A stretch of DNA of 64,000 nt, from positions 1-64,000 of the forward strand of contig JAWNZC010000316.1 of the NCBI GenBank assembly GCA_035771165.1. Direction: 5' to 3'. Source of the stretch: Paragorgia papillata (Eukaryota > Cnidaria > Anthozoa > Scleralcyonacea > Coralliidae). Positions 35,092 through 46,684 of the stretch are shown here, piece after piece (the first letter of the stretch is position 1; each line of letters starts with the position of its first letter). Both the position numbers and the translations under genes were made by a program. The notes beneath the pieces are model-generated. The model did not search any database. It was given only the letters and a program-made list of their open reading frames with translations, and was not told the DNA's origin.

Positions 35092-35319
35092 ATACAAACA
35101 TTTTCAAAGAATATCCTTCCTACTCGAGTGTAATTTTGCGGGTAATTTGCGTGTAAGTGGACTTCACGCGTGTCGAGATTACACCCTTTCCCGGTTCCGG
35201 GCCTTCGGCCTTCCACCCGGGCTCGGGGATTAAGATCTCGTAGTAAGAAGAGATAGCAAGTGAGAATATATAATAGAGTGCTCCCAATAAACTGACCGGG
35301 CTTAAAAAATAATGCTTAC

Positions 35320-35579
35320 TTCAAAATCCACTTCCAAAGTAACTGGAACTGATGCGAATTTCCATGAATTTCCTTTTTCTCCAAATAATGACCAAACATT
35401 AACTAAATTCACTGAACCAATCCCTCTTAAATAAACATTAAGGGAACCAATACTGCTTCCATACATGTGATAGTAGAAACTTAAACAACGTGTTTGATTT
35501 CTGGAAATTGTAGGAGAAACAAGCCAGGCTTTGTCACCTCTTGTTCTTGGCGAGGAGACTTCAATGTACATGTAATAAC
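35320..35579 (-). CDS. MAM domain exon b (module 3)
   Basis: 260 bp, phase 1-0, same splice signals and same encoded motifs (YMYIEVSSPR, RCLSFYYHMYG, VYLRGIGS) as 19130-19389. Frame is intact. In transcript order it lies between exon a at 39329 and exon c at 30802, so this module has a complete three-exon MAM domain. Confidence 0.88.
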
Positions 35580-35785
35580 CTAAAAAATAATTATTTACTT
35601 TTTTAATTTTACAACAATATTTGTTTTGTTTATGTACATGCATACAGCTTGAATAAACTTTAGGGCCGATCACATGAGGCGAGTTGGCGGTTATAACCAG
35701 GCTGATTCGTCTGATTAAGATCGTACTGTGGAATTTATTCAAATCTCTTTTTGCAGCCAGAGAAAGAAGTCGAAACACGACCTTG

Positions 35786-36112
35786 CCTGTAAGCTAGGAC
35801 AGCCCAGCCTGTAAACTAGGACAGTCCAACCTGTAAGCTAGGACGGTCCAGCCTGTAAGCTAGCACAGTCCAACCTGTAAACTAGGACAGTCCAGCCTGT
35901 AAACTAGGACAGTCCAACCTGTAAACTAGGACAGCCCAGCCTGTAAGCTAGCACAGTCCAACCTGTAAGCTAGGACAGCCCAGCCTGTAAACTAGGACAG
36001 TCCAACCTGTAAACTAGGACAGTCCAGCCTGTAAGGTAGGACAGCCCAGGCCTGTAAGCTAGGACAGTCCAGCCTGTAAGCTAGAACAGCCCAGCATGTA
36101 AGCTAAGACGGT
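35786..36112. repeat. 22-bp minisatellite 2, unit 3 (about 15 copies)
   Basis: Expanded array of CTGTAAGCTAGG-ACAGTCCAGC with alternating TCCAACC and CCCAGCC variants, twice the length found in units 2 and 4. Confidence 0.93.
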
Positions 36113-36180
36113 CCTGGCTCATGTACATATATCCTTAGGCAAAGTTAATTGCGGATCTAGTAAGCTAGCGATCTTTTCCT

Positions 36181-36280
36181 TCAACCCCTTGGCGCCCGAG
36201 AACTCTCCCCTTGACGAGTAAAATCGTCTGGCGTTAATAGCCAGAGTAAAATAATAAAAGTCGATAGTGAAAGAGTTAAA
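36181..36280 (-). mobile_element. TTAAC-ended MITE (reverse orientation), unit 3
   Basis: CCTTGGCGCCCGAG at the left and GTGAAAGAGTTAAA at the right; same family as 19820-19920. Confidence 0.62.
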
Positions 36281-36905
36281 GACCGTAAAAATTCATTACA
36301 AATGTTAAGTTGTGGCTTGTACAATACACGATGATGTACGAGGACGTACGATGACGTTGGGTGAGTACAACTACTGCTTTAGCAGTATACTAGTGCTATT
36401 AAATAGAAGATACTGGAAAGCATTTTGGTGGTTGTAGTCGCCCAACGCTGTCAAACGTCATCGTGTAAATGGCCTATGTGACAATTAGACAACGAGGCCC
36501 AAGTGGGCAACGATAACGAGTTGTTTTCAAGAAACAGTTGAGAGCCACTTTTTGACAGCGCATGTAATTACATAGTCACCTCGAAATTCTTTGTTTCAAG
36601 TCGTATTTCCTTCATCAATACTGGATGAGGGACGTACATTTAATTCATAAAACATTCTTGAGGAACAATTAAACTAAACGTCCCTCATTACTATTAATAA
36701 CCATCCGGCGATCTAACAGAAAAGTCTCTCTGGGCAACCCTGTCAAGATTGTTGCAAAGCTGAATTCATCTTTTATATTTAACCTTGTTTTACCCTCCTA
36801 AAGTTGAGGGATAACAATTTGTCTTTGCGCGTGTGTCCATACTTTTGTTTATATCTTCGGTCAGTTCGGTGACCATGTAATTACAAAGCAAATGCATGGC
36901 ATTTT

Positions 36906-37159
36906 GGGTTATTAGTGATTAAATGCCCCTCAAGCCTCGGGAGGGTTTGTGGAAGTCCTCCGCGGATGTATGGCCCTCGTGACTTCCGCAACTGACCCTC
37001 CCTCGGCCTCTCTCCTCCGCATAGGTTCAGAGGCGAAAGCGTGCGGGCGAGAGAGAAGACGCGGGGTTCTCCGCGCGCCTGCGACTAACCAGAATAATCA
37101 ATGGAGTCTCTGCGGCGCAGAGAGCCCCCTCGGCTTTCGGGGACATTTACTAATAACCC
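36906..37159. mobile_element. Complete 254-bp GGGTTATTAG MITE, unit 3
   Basis: Left end GGGTTATTAGTGATTAAATG and right end CATTTACTAATAACCC are inverted repeats, extended by CCCCTCAAGCCTCGGG-like sequence. The interior is GC-rich (CGCGGGGTTCTCCGCGCGCC). Units 1, 2 and 4 keep only the left 50 bp or so (for example 20609-20660), so they carry a deletion derivative. Confidence 0.68.
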
Positions 37160-37319
37160 TCAATTCCATGCATTTACTTATAACAACAGTTGTAGTACTT
37201 ATATTTAATTTATAGTTTGGATCTTGGCAAGATAGCCTATCGAGTCATGGGAAATCTGGAAATTACAATTTTAGTGCATCGCTAACTACCCTGCACCTTG
37301 GAAATGCAAACGTGTAAGA

Positions 37320-39110
37320 AACAAAAGTGGCCGGTGGTTTACACCTGATATTAAGAGGAAAATGTGGGAAAGAGATCGACTTAAAAAGAGTAGCTATTAT
37401 TAGTAACCAAATATCAGTGTGGGACAATTTTAAGAAGCTTAAGAACCAAATCAACCATGCATGAAATTAAATTAAGCAAAAAATGCTAAGCGAAGTCAAA
37501 TTACTATTGTTAATAATATCAGCCCTCTGAGACTCGTGAAATAACATGCGGAGTTCCCCAGGGATCCATTTTGGGGCCGTTATTGTTTCTATTGTATATC
37601 AACGCCCTGCCTAACTGTAATCATTCTTCAGTTAGTCGGTTATATGCTGATGATACCAATCTGACGTATGCAAATCAGGATCATGAACAATTCTATCCGT
37701 CATGAATCAAGATTTGCTTGAGTTAAACCGTTGACTTGAGGCAAACATGCCAGGGGCGCAACTAGAAAATTTCGAGGGCAGGGTTTGAACGCAAAAAAAG
37801 GGCAAAGTCGTTCAGTATTCTAAACAATTTGGGATACTAGATATCCTCGTAAAGTCGTTATGCTTCTTCGAGAACACTCAACAACCACAACCACAACAAC
37901 AATCAGTGCCGTAGCAATGTGTCAAAAAGGGGGGGGGGGAAGTAGTGGCAATTAGTGACCGCATTTGTAGGGGGGTCCTCCCTGGGAAATATTTGAAATC
38001 TAGAACTTCGGAAACACCATTTGCAGGAAATTATCACACCAACATACCCTACAGGCTGCCAAAATCCAGCTTTATCTCTATGATTGGTTCATTTTCACCA
38101 TGAGATTCGAAAGCTGAGCCAACAAATTCAGAAAAGTGGTTGTTTTTAGGAAAAACTTGTTGTAGCATATTACAAACTGGGTACGAGATTGAAGCCGAAG
38201 TAGAAGCCTCTGAGTTTCGCCAGATTTGCGGAGAATTGTATTGCATACTACAACAGACGATTAATTATTTGTTTATCTAATGTCTAACCTAGTAAAGGAT
38301 AAAGGACTGGGGGCTAATCATCCTTACTTGCAGCCAGCGGCTGAATTGCGAAGGACGCAGATCATTGCAACCCCCCCCCCCTTTTTGCGCCCCTGCATGC
38401 TCAGTTTGAATGCTGTTAAAACTAAGTGTATGTTTCTTGGCAGCCGTCAAAGACTTGCTCCTATACCCGAGCAAGCTGAGCTTGTTGTCAATGGCCTTTG
38501 GATTAAACGTGTTAAATCATACAAGTGCTTGGGGATTGAACTTGATGAAACACTATCTTGGAACAAACATATCTCTAATGTAGTGGGGAAGTTGCTAAAG
38601 CTCTGGGTGTGTTACGAATGTTAAAACCTTATCTCCCTCATTCGACGCTGTTACTTATCTATAATTCCTTAATGTTAAGTCATTTTCATTACTGTGACAG
38701 TGTTTGGGGAAATTTCGGTAAGGGTTTAGCCAACAAGCTTGATAAACTACAGGCCAGAGCGGCGAGAATTATGTTGGGAGCTGATTACTCAACTAGGTCA
38801 ATCGACTTGTTGGCTCATCTAAATTGGTCTACACTTTCTGACCGACGCTCCAGACATCTCAAAATTGTTATGTATAAAACCTTCTGAACAACCCTATGCT
38901 TCCTCACTACCTCACTAAGAAACTTACACAAACTAATCTTGTGCATGAATATAATTTTCGAGGTTCTAATCATAAAATTTATCCTCCAAAACCGAAAACT
39001 GAGGCTCTCAGGAGAAGTCTTTCGTACCGGGGGGTTGTTCATTAGAACAGTCTAACTGTACAAGAAGCAAATGCTCCTTCTTTAGCAACTTTTAAGACTT
39101 TAATAGAGTA
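37320..39110 (+). pseudogene. CR1-like reverse transcriptase fragments
   Basis: Pre-RT linker (FTPDIKRKMWERDRLKK) at about 37340-37400, then a jump to [20 protein letters not shown] and [14 protein letters not shown] (about 37535-37675). The intervening RT palm is deleted. After the nested element come LSLNAVKTKCMFLGSRQRL and ELDETLSWNKHISN (to 38624), then YLPHSTLLLIYNSLMLSHFH and LQARAARIMLGADY (38609-38887). Stops and frame changes make it non-functional. The order of motifs is that of CR1/L2-type LINEs. Confidence 0.75.
37751..38395. mobile_element. 645-bp hAT-like element nested in the CR1 fragment
   Basis: Ends CAGGGGCGCAA and TTGCGCCCCTG are perfect 11-bp inverted repeats, flanked by CATGC on both sides (37746-37750, 38396-38400). 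Removing the element rejoins the RT reading LEANM to LSLNAVKT, confirming the insertion. CAGGGGCG ends suggest hAT, but a 5-bp duplication is shorter than the usual 8. Confidence 0.8.
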
Positions 39111-39328
39111 ATTTTTGTATTTATTTTATTTCTCCATTTAGTTTATACATGGCTATCTATGTCTATTGTATTTTGTAATTTTTAATGTTTGTAATTAATA
39201 GATCTGTATAGGGCACGAATAACTTTGTAAATATTTTTTATATACGGCTCCATGGAAGAGCACTTTTTGTGAATGGACTCCGTATTGAAATAAAGTTTCA
39301 ACAACAACAACAGCCATATAAAGTTTAC

Positions 39329-39469
39329 CTGAACTACTACCAGTTGTATGGTCTGCATTTGGACCTGTAACGCTGCTTGAGGTACTTCCACTAAGTCTTG
39401 TCCAATCAAAGTTGTCTCCAGTAGATATGTTTCTCCATGCGCATAAACCACTTTCAAAGTCGCACGAAG
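39329..39469 (-). CDS. MAM domain exon a (module 3, new acceptor)
   Basis: 141 bp, phase 1-1. Encodes [25 protein letters not shown] and [13 protein letters not shown]; both N-terminal MAM cysteines are present. A deletion removed the upstream intron and EGF exon and placed a run of eight T's directly before CAG, making a strong acceptor only 12 bp inside the usual one and in the same phase. It would join to exon c of module 2 (40475) giving MAM-MAM without an EGF spacer. All three exons of this module are frame-consistent. Confidence 0.82.
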
Positions 39470-39611
39470 CTGAAAAAAAACAAGTAATCTCTTCTCCAGC
39501 TGCTTACTTTAGTAGAAAATTTCTTTCTAACATTTTTGTCACCAAAGTTAAACACTTAATATCAGATCTAGTAAAAACACGAACTACAGTAGTCCAATCT
39601 TAGCTGACAAC

Positions 39612-39838
39612 GACCAGATGCATAAATGGACGGTCAATCGCACACTTTCGTTGTTATATATCTACACTTTGCTTGTAATTGGCTAATTACATGGTTTGGT
39701 ACTTGTTGGATTCATCTAAGCCCAATGTCGCAAAATATTTAAGTAAATAATTAAATATTGAACGAAATCAAATAGGTGTTTTATTATACCAAACAAATAA
39801 TCGTGTAATTGCGCGACCTGTCCAATGGTTGCTGTAGT
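39612..39838. other. Unit 3 sequence replacing LINE and minisatellite
   Basis: About 230 bp (from AACGACCAGATGC to GTTGCTGTAGTCC) with no counterpart in the other units. It sits where they have about 6.6 kb with the LINE and the array. It may be filler at a deletion junction or original sequence. No gene is seen. Confidence 0.55.
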
Positions 39839-40474
39839 CCACTATGTATTTGTCTTACATCACAAAATATTGGATTGACACGTGACGCCAATGTAGACGT
39901 TTGATTGGACAAGTGTTTGGGCGGATATATTAATTAGCATTGTAAGACCATTGATTTCATTGGTTCTTGATAAACAAAAGTAAATGAATATAGCGCTCAA
40001 GGAAGCATTTGAAGAGGGGAATGAACCATATAAAAACACCTGCATATATGAGGCTAAGAATTAGACTGAGTATATACCAGGCAACTTTTATAAATTCAGG
40101 TAACATCAGAATTAAACATCAGATATATTCTAGACAAAGATAAGTAGATAACACAGAATTCTGGGTAGAGTGCCAGCAATAAAAAAAAACTTCCTCAAAA
40201 CTATATATTGTTTTTTATATAATTGTCCAAATTAAATTAGTTGATCATAAGTAGAGACTCAAGTCACTCACAAAATAAATGATAAAGTATATTGTTAACA
40301 TATTTTAAATTAGATATGATTAGATGTGTATTCCATCCATCGCTATTATTATCTCATTATTATGACCTCGACTGTTATGCAATCAAAAATATGAAATTCG
40401 ACTTCGACTAACACCATATATTTTTCTTATGTACAAAACTAACCCAGTAGTTGTAAGGTTTAACAAACAGTTAC

Positions 40475-40586
40475 CTGGCTTCGAATCCAAGGGATAGTTA
40501 GAACATCTTCTGTTCGACTGAACGGTGACGTCATCAATTGCTATATCTCCTGTAAACGACGAGCCTGCAACACCTTCAAATATTAT
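40475..40586 (-). CDS. MAM domain exon c (module 2)
   Basis: 112 bp, phase 0-1, with AGSSFTGDIAIDD and the last Cys (NRRCSNYP). One change, VQS for VQL, sets it apart. Intact splice signals. Downstream in transcript order is exon a at 39329, only about 1 kb away, the shortest inter-module intron here. Confidence 0.85.
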
Positions 40587-40619
40587 CTAAAATTCAACAA
40601 ATTAAACGAAGTAAAATTA

Positions 40620-40994
40620 GTGGCACAGTGGTAGCCTTTCGCGTCGGCAACCCGGGATCGATTCCTGCTCACTAGTTATCAGTTTAAAAAAGCCGCATAT
40701 GCAAAGAGTGCTTCCAGATTGACTCTATCAAACACCGCACATATTTTTTGTCTACTCTGGTTTCTTGGACAAATGAAGGATGATGGCTCTTACCTGCCCT
40801 TACTGAACCTCTACGGAGAACAGTTTAGATATAACAGATATTAAAGTTATCTAGTATAAATAAAGTTAGTTTAGTTTACTCCAGTTTCCTACTGTAGTAA
40901 AACTGGACCAAGAGCAATGGCCCTTACTGGACCTCTAAGAAGAACAGTTTAGTTATGACTAATAAGGTAATCCAGTACAAATAGAATTTGTTTA
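40620..40994 (+). mobile_element. tRNA-derived SINE with dimeric body, unit 3
   Basis: Same as 15033-15410, with A box TGGCACAGTGG and B box GGATCGATTCC. Confidence 0.74.
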
Positions 40995-42146
40995 TAGCAG
41001 TAAGACATGCAGGCAAGGAGAAAAACTCTGGTAGGAAACGGTACGAACCTCAATTTCATGTAATTCAGTACAAATCTCAGAGGCTAATCTGATACAGGTT
41101 TAACCAATCATATCACCCTGTTTGAGGGTTACCCAATCAGAGATGGTGAACACGTTCTGTTCAGCTAGAATTCTATTGGAGCGGTTTGATCACGGCAATC
41201 ATCGTACCGCTTCCTACCAGTTTTTTCCTCCTCTCCTGTCTCACCGCTATAATTAACTACGGGAGAGAAAACCTCTGGGATCATCAGGGTAAATAAATTG
41301 GGGGGTGGCCTTTGTTAATATAGATTGGTCATGGCCTCAAGAAGAAGTTACCGAAAAAATGAATAATAAGTGAAAATGTAGCAGGAAAATGCTACATTGA
41401 AACTTAGTTCAGCTCTGTAACTTATAGCTATACAACTTTTTATATTATTTTAATAGTTTATATTTGAACAAGATGTAAGTAGTGAAGAAGAATCTTTGTT
41501 TAGTTTTTCACAAGATTATATTTGACAGTGGCCACTAGTAAAACCAGAGCATGAGCTACGATTAATAATCTTAATTGAGCTATTCCACTAGCCTACATCA
41601 GACGCTCGTGGTTGCAAAAATGTACGTGTACACAGGCTATGACGTAGGCTTTCATTTACCCCACCCCTCTTCAAAAATCATATTTTATTTTATCATAGAA
41701 TAGTAAACCATTTACATTTTATTTACCCACTCGGTTACTTTTCGTTAAGGTTCCTTTTTTTAATAAATAGAGGTCTCTCTTAGTTATAGCATCAATTTCT
41801 TCAATTCAAACTTAACATTTTAAAATTATTCTGCACACGTTAATAAAGTTCGACGGTCAAACGGTATTTCTTTCTCAGTAAAACATAGCTAAAACAAACA
41901 ATAATCACAGAGGCTAATATAAGGGTGACTAACTTGTTTAATATAATTTTAGTGTTGAACCTCAAAGAGAAATTTATCAGGACAGAAAAAATAAAGTTAA
42001 ATTCCTAGGTGGAACTAAATGCAAAGTTTCACTCCAAAGTTTGGAACTATTAAAATCTATATTATTTGACAAGATTCTTGCTGTTTTTACTGAGTTACTA
42101 AAAGGGTTTTGAAGTTAAAAACAAATTTACTACCGCTAAATTTTTC

Positions 42147-42539
42147 TTGGGCTCTGCTTTTATATTTGTCACTGCAAACACTGCGAATTCTGTTTGTCTT
42201 TTTCCTAAGGCGTTTGTTTTATCCTGGTGTTCTCGTTCGGTTTCTTCGTTTTTGTTGACAAAAAAAAAGGCAATCAGTTCTCTTCAAGATGTAAAAGGTT
42301 GCTTGTTTTCATTTTCTCTTCATTGCTTTTTCTTGAGTAAAGTAAAATATACCAGTGTTCTGTGCCAGCTAGTGCGCGAGTTTTTGCCGGCTTTAAACAG
42401 ATACAGGAAAAAACATCGTTTTGATTTTTCCAGTCACATTTGTCGGCATCTTTTCCGGTTTTTATCGCAAATTATTTTTGCTTCAGTTTCAATGGTTTTT
42501 AGTCGTGCTGCTTCATCCCGCTGCAACATCTTTCCTTAG
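42147..42539 (+). other. Open frame of unknown meaning, 130 codons
   Basis: Unit 4 equivalent of 32348-32740 with a few substitutions. No recognised family. Confidence 0.2.
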
Positions 42540-42742
42540 CTTTATTTCTTCGGTCTTTTTCGATAGTATTTGTTGTGTACATTTTAAACGTTGAAACGAT
42601 TTCGTAATCCAACTGAACTTATATGTCTGTTATGATTTGCTTACGTCAATTTTAATAATCTAAATAATTTAAGAGGCTAGTTACCAATACCCTGCTGTGT
42701 AAACCGGGCAAGTGTGCGCGATTTGATGTATATATATATATA

Positions 42743-43444
42743 TTAAAGAAATAGAAAACATTTTCCGTGTTTCTATAGAAACACGAGTGGAATTACAGTG
42801 GGAACACGAGCACGCAGGGCGAGTGTTTCCACACTATTTCGAGTTCTTCCAAACTTCCACAAGTGTTTCTATAACTCTATAGGAACACGGGAAAAATGTT
42901 TTCTATATCCTTTATAAAATAACTCGTCAAAATAGATTAAACGTTAAAATTAATCCAAATAAAAGGCGTAAATTCTCATTACCCTCCATGGATGGCGTAT
43001 TGGATTGCGTTTGATGGCGTATAATAGTGTTTCTGTACAAATTTTAATTAGAACGATGGCGTATTGGATGGCGTAATCCATCCATGTTTCCCATAGAGTT
43101 ATAGAAACACGGCTTTTAACCATTCATCCAAAACTCATTAATAATTCATGAAGAAAACACAAAGGAAATCAGTACCGTGTCGGTGTTTGGATATCGGGGG
43201 AAGAAGTTACATAAATTAAGCAAACTTTCATCTTGATTTTCTCTTAAAATACTGATTTGTTTTAGATGCTACATCAAACACTCGGAGGAGTGTTTCATCA
43301 GGATATCCAAACACCTCGAAGTTTGTTCAAAAACCTCGGCTTCGCCTCGGTTTTCAACAAACGTCTCGGTGTTTGGATATCCTGATGAAACACGCCTCCT
43401 CGTGTTTGATATATTACATCGCTTGCTTGTTCAAAATGTTATTT

Positions 43445-43498
<54 letters not shown>

Positions 43499-44047
43499 AT
43501 AAAGTATAAAGTATAGTTTTACCTTAAAGTCTTCGCTACCAGAGGTTTCACCCTAAACGGGTGATGATCCCGTTTAGGGTGAAACCTCTGGTAGCGAAGA
43601 CTTTAAGGTAAAACTATACTTTATACTTTGTATTTTGCTCTATCTATATGGTATTGAGCACTCTCTAACATTTCGTGAACCATAACTCACTTATATATAT
43701 ATATATATATATATATTTAGAAATATGTTACGTTTGTAGTAGATTGAAGAGTGTTCAATACCAGAAGTTTGGTAGAGCGAAATAACAGTTTGAATCCTAA
43801 AATGTAGTCGTTGCTACTCTGAGTTTCGCGCCTCACGTCTTGAGTCAATCTTTAGGAACTGTATGTGATTGACTCAGTTCGTTGCGTGATGACGCTAACG
43901 TCATACAATATTAATAACATAATGTTATATTATAACATGATGTTAGCGTCATCACACAACGAACAGAGGCAATCACATACATGCAGCTGCCTGAAAATCG
44001 TCTCAAGACGCGAGGCGTGAAACTCAGAGTAGCAACGACTACATTCA

Positions 44048-44085
<38 letters not shown>

Positions 44086-44683
44086 AACTAAAATGTTTTA
44101 TTTACTCGAGTTTCACGCACTAGGCGATCATCAGACTAAAAGGTGATTAAAATCTAAGGAGGTTTCATATTACAGGCGTAAAATTTATTCTCATGATGGC
44201 ACTTAGCTAAGAATTCGGACTTTTATTTAAAATAGAAGACTTATCTGAATTAATTTTAAATGCAATTTTTTTCTGCTAAGCACAAGTTGCAGTGCTTTGC
44301 TCCAGCTTTATACGCACTAACGCGCTTAATGATTGACCAATTAATTGGTAGATATTACGCCACACAATACGCCATCATTCTAATTAAATTTTGTACAGAA
44401 ACACCATTATACGCCATCCACGTTATCAAACGCCATACAATTCGACATCCATGGACAGTAATGAGAATTTACGCTTTTTATTTGCGTTAATATTTTAACG
44501 TTTAATTTATTTTTGACGGGTTATTTTATAAAGGAATTATAAAATAACAGGTGTCCTATACGCACGCTCTGATTGGACGAGTACAGAGACACGTTTTCCC
44601 GTGTTCCTGTCGAGTTATAGAAATACTTGTGGAAGTTTGGAAGAACTCGTATTGAAACACGGAAAATGTTTTCTATTCCTTAA
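42743..44683. mobile_element. Long-TIR TTAA fold-back element B, unit 4
   Basis: Matches the unit 2 copy closely, with the (TA)n hairpin element added inside its internal TA tract. Confidence 0.65.
43501..43690. mobile_element. (TA)n-inserted hairpin element, unit 4
   Basis: Arms AAAGTATAGTTTTACCTTAA and complement around ACGGGTGATGATCCCGT, then a tail ending CATAACTCACT, bordered by TA tracts on both sides. Different insertion site from the unit 3 copy. Confidence 0.72.
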
Positions 44684-44906
44684 ATACAAACATTTTCAAA
44701 GAATATCCTTCCTACTCGAGTGTAATTTTGCGGGTAATTTGCGTGTAAGTGGACTTCACGCGTGTCGAGATTACACCCTTCCCGGGTGCCGGGCCTTCGG
44801 CCTTCCACCCGGGCACGGGGATTACGATCTCGTAGTAAGAAGAGATAGCAAGTGAGAATATATAATAGAGTACTAAACTGACCGGGCATCAAAACATAAT
44901 GCTTAC

Positions 44907-45166
44907 TTCAAAATCCACTTCCAAAGTAACTGGAACTGATGCGAATTTCCATGAATTTCCTTTTTCTCCAAATAATGACCAAACATTAACTAAATTCACT
45001 GAACCAATCCCTCTTAAATAAACATTAAGGGAACCAATACTGCTTCCATACATGTGATAGTAGAAACTTAAACAACGTGTTTGATTTCTGGAAATTGTAG
45101 GAGAAACAAGCCAGGCTTTGTCACCTCTTGTTCTTGGCGAGGAGACTTCAATGTACATGTAATAAC
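44907..45166 (-). CDS. MAM domain exon b (module 2)
   Basis: 260 bp, phase 1-0, same splice signals and residues as module 4 exon b (KAWLVSPTISRNQTRC, YYHMYGSSIGS, FGEKGNSWKFASVPV). Intact frame between exon a at 46532 and exon c at 40475. Confidence 0.88.
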
Positions 45167-45378
45167 CTAAAAAATAATTATTTACTTTTTTAATTTTATC
45201 ATCACAACAATATTTGTTTTGTTTATGTACATGCATACAGCTTGAATAAACTTTAGGGCCGATCACATGAGGCGAGTTGGCAGTTATAACCAGGCTGATT
45301 CGTCTGATTAAGATCGTACTGTGGAATTTATTCAAATCTTGTTTTGCAGCCAGAGAAAGAAGTCGTGACACGACCTTG

Positions 45379-45533
45379 TCTGTAAGCTAGGACAACCCAG
45401 CCTGTAAACTAGGACAGTCCAACCTGTAAGCTAGGACAGTCCAGCCTGTAAGCTAGGACAGCCCAGCCCTGTAAGCTAGGACAGTCCAGCCTGTAAGCTA
45501 GAACAGCCCAGCATGTAAGATAGGACGGTCCTG
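45379..45533. repeat. 22-bp minisatellite 2, unit 4 (about 7 copies)
   Basis: Same variant order as in unit 2, supporting recent common origin of units 2 and 4 here. Confidence 0.92.
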
Positions 45534-45597
45534 GCTCATGTACATATATCCTTAGGCAAAGTTAACTGCAGATCTAGTAAGCTAGCGATCTTTTCCT

Positions 45598-45697
45598 TTA
45601 ACCCCTTGGCGCCCGAGAACTCTCCCCTGGACGAGTAAAATCGTCTGGCGTTAATAGCCAGAGTAAAATAATAAAAGTCGACAGTGAAAGAGTTAAA
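45598..45697 (-). mobile_element. TTAAC-ended MITE (reverse orientation), unit 4
   Basis: TTTAACCCCTTGGCGCC at the left, GTGAAAGAGTTAAA at the right. Confidence 0.62.
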
Positions 45698-46531
45698 GAC
45701 CTTAAGAATTCATTACAAATGTTAAGTTCTGGCTTGTACAATACACGATGATGTATACGAGGACATACGATGACGTTGGGTGACTACAACTACTGCTTTA
45801 GCAGTATACTAGTGCTATTAAATAGAAGATACTGGAAAGCATTTTGGTGGTTGTAGTGATGTAGTCGCCCAACGCTATCAAACGTCATCGCCTGTGCAAA
45901 TGGCCTATGTGACAATTAGACAACGAGGCCCAAGTGGACAACGGTAACGAGTTGTTTTCAAGAAACCTTAGAGAGCCATCTTTTTTACAGCGCATGTAAT
46001 TACATAGTCACTTCGAAATTCTTTGTTTCAAGTCGTATTTCCTTCATCAATACTGGATGAGGGACGTACATTTAGTTTATATCAAACATTCATGAGAGAC
46101 AATTAGACTAAACGTCCCTCATTACTATTAATAACCATCCGGCGATGCTAGCAGATTGGCACACTGCTAAAGAAAAAGTGATGTAAACAATGTTAACAGA
46201 ATAGTCTCTCTGGGTAACCCTGTCAAGATTGTTGCAAAGCTAAATTCATCTTTTATATTTAACCTTGTTTTACCCTCCAAAAGTTAAGGGATAACAATTT
46301 GTCTTTGCGCGTGTGTCCATACTTTTGTTTATTTCTTCGGTCAGTTCGGTGACCATGTAATTACAAAGCAAATGGAAGGCATTTTGGGTTATTAGTGGTT
46401 AAATGCCCCTCAAGCCTCGGGAGGGTTTGTGGAAGTCAATCGCATTCCATGCATTTACTTATAACAACAGTTGTAGTACTTATTTTTAATTTACAGTTTG
46501 GATCTTGGCAAGATAGCCATATAAAGTTTAC

Positions 46532-46684
46532 CTGAACTACTACCAGTTGTATGGTCCGCATTTGGACCTGTAACACTGCTTGGGGTACTTCCACTAAGTC
46601 TTGTCCAATCAAAGTTGTCTCCAGTAGATATGTTTCTCCATGCGCATAAACCACTTTCAAAGTCGCACGAAGCTGAAGCTGTAC
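46532..46684 (-). CDS. MAM domain exon a (module 2)
   Basis: 153 bp, phase 1-1; best reference copy. After acceptor TCTTCACAG it encodes [33 protein letters not shown] and [12 protein letters not shown], then donor GTAAAC. It carries the MAM start motif CxFE, the second Cys, DW, and the [11 protein letters not shown] motif. Joins exon b (GYYMYIEV) in frame. Confidence 0.87.

Larger units (their letters stand above)
37238..39311 (+). mobile_element. CR1/L2-like LINE, internally deleted, unit 3
   Basis: Inserted at GATAGCC/ATATAAAG, which is uninterrupted in the other units, with AGCC repeated at both edges. The 3' end is AATAAAGTTTC followed by (CAA)n, a CR1-like microsatellite tail. About 45 bp of 3' flank separates it from MAM exon a. 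Confidence 0.78.
32667..42465 (+). repeat. Tandem segmental duplication, unit 3 (short form)
   Basis: Third copy, only 9799 bp. It lacks the EGF exon, the RTE-like LINE, the minisatellite, the TTAA element and the TTAGTATAA fold-back, so it supplies empty sites for two of these. It carries its own insertions: a CR1-like LINE with a nested DNA element, a complete 254-bp MITE, an expanded second minisatellite and a palindromic insertion near 33181-33470. Confidence 0.93.
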
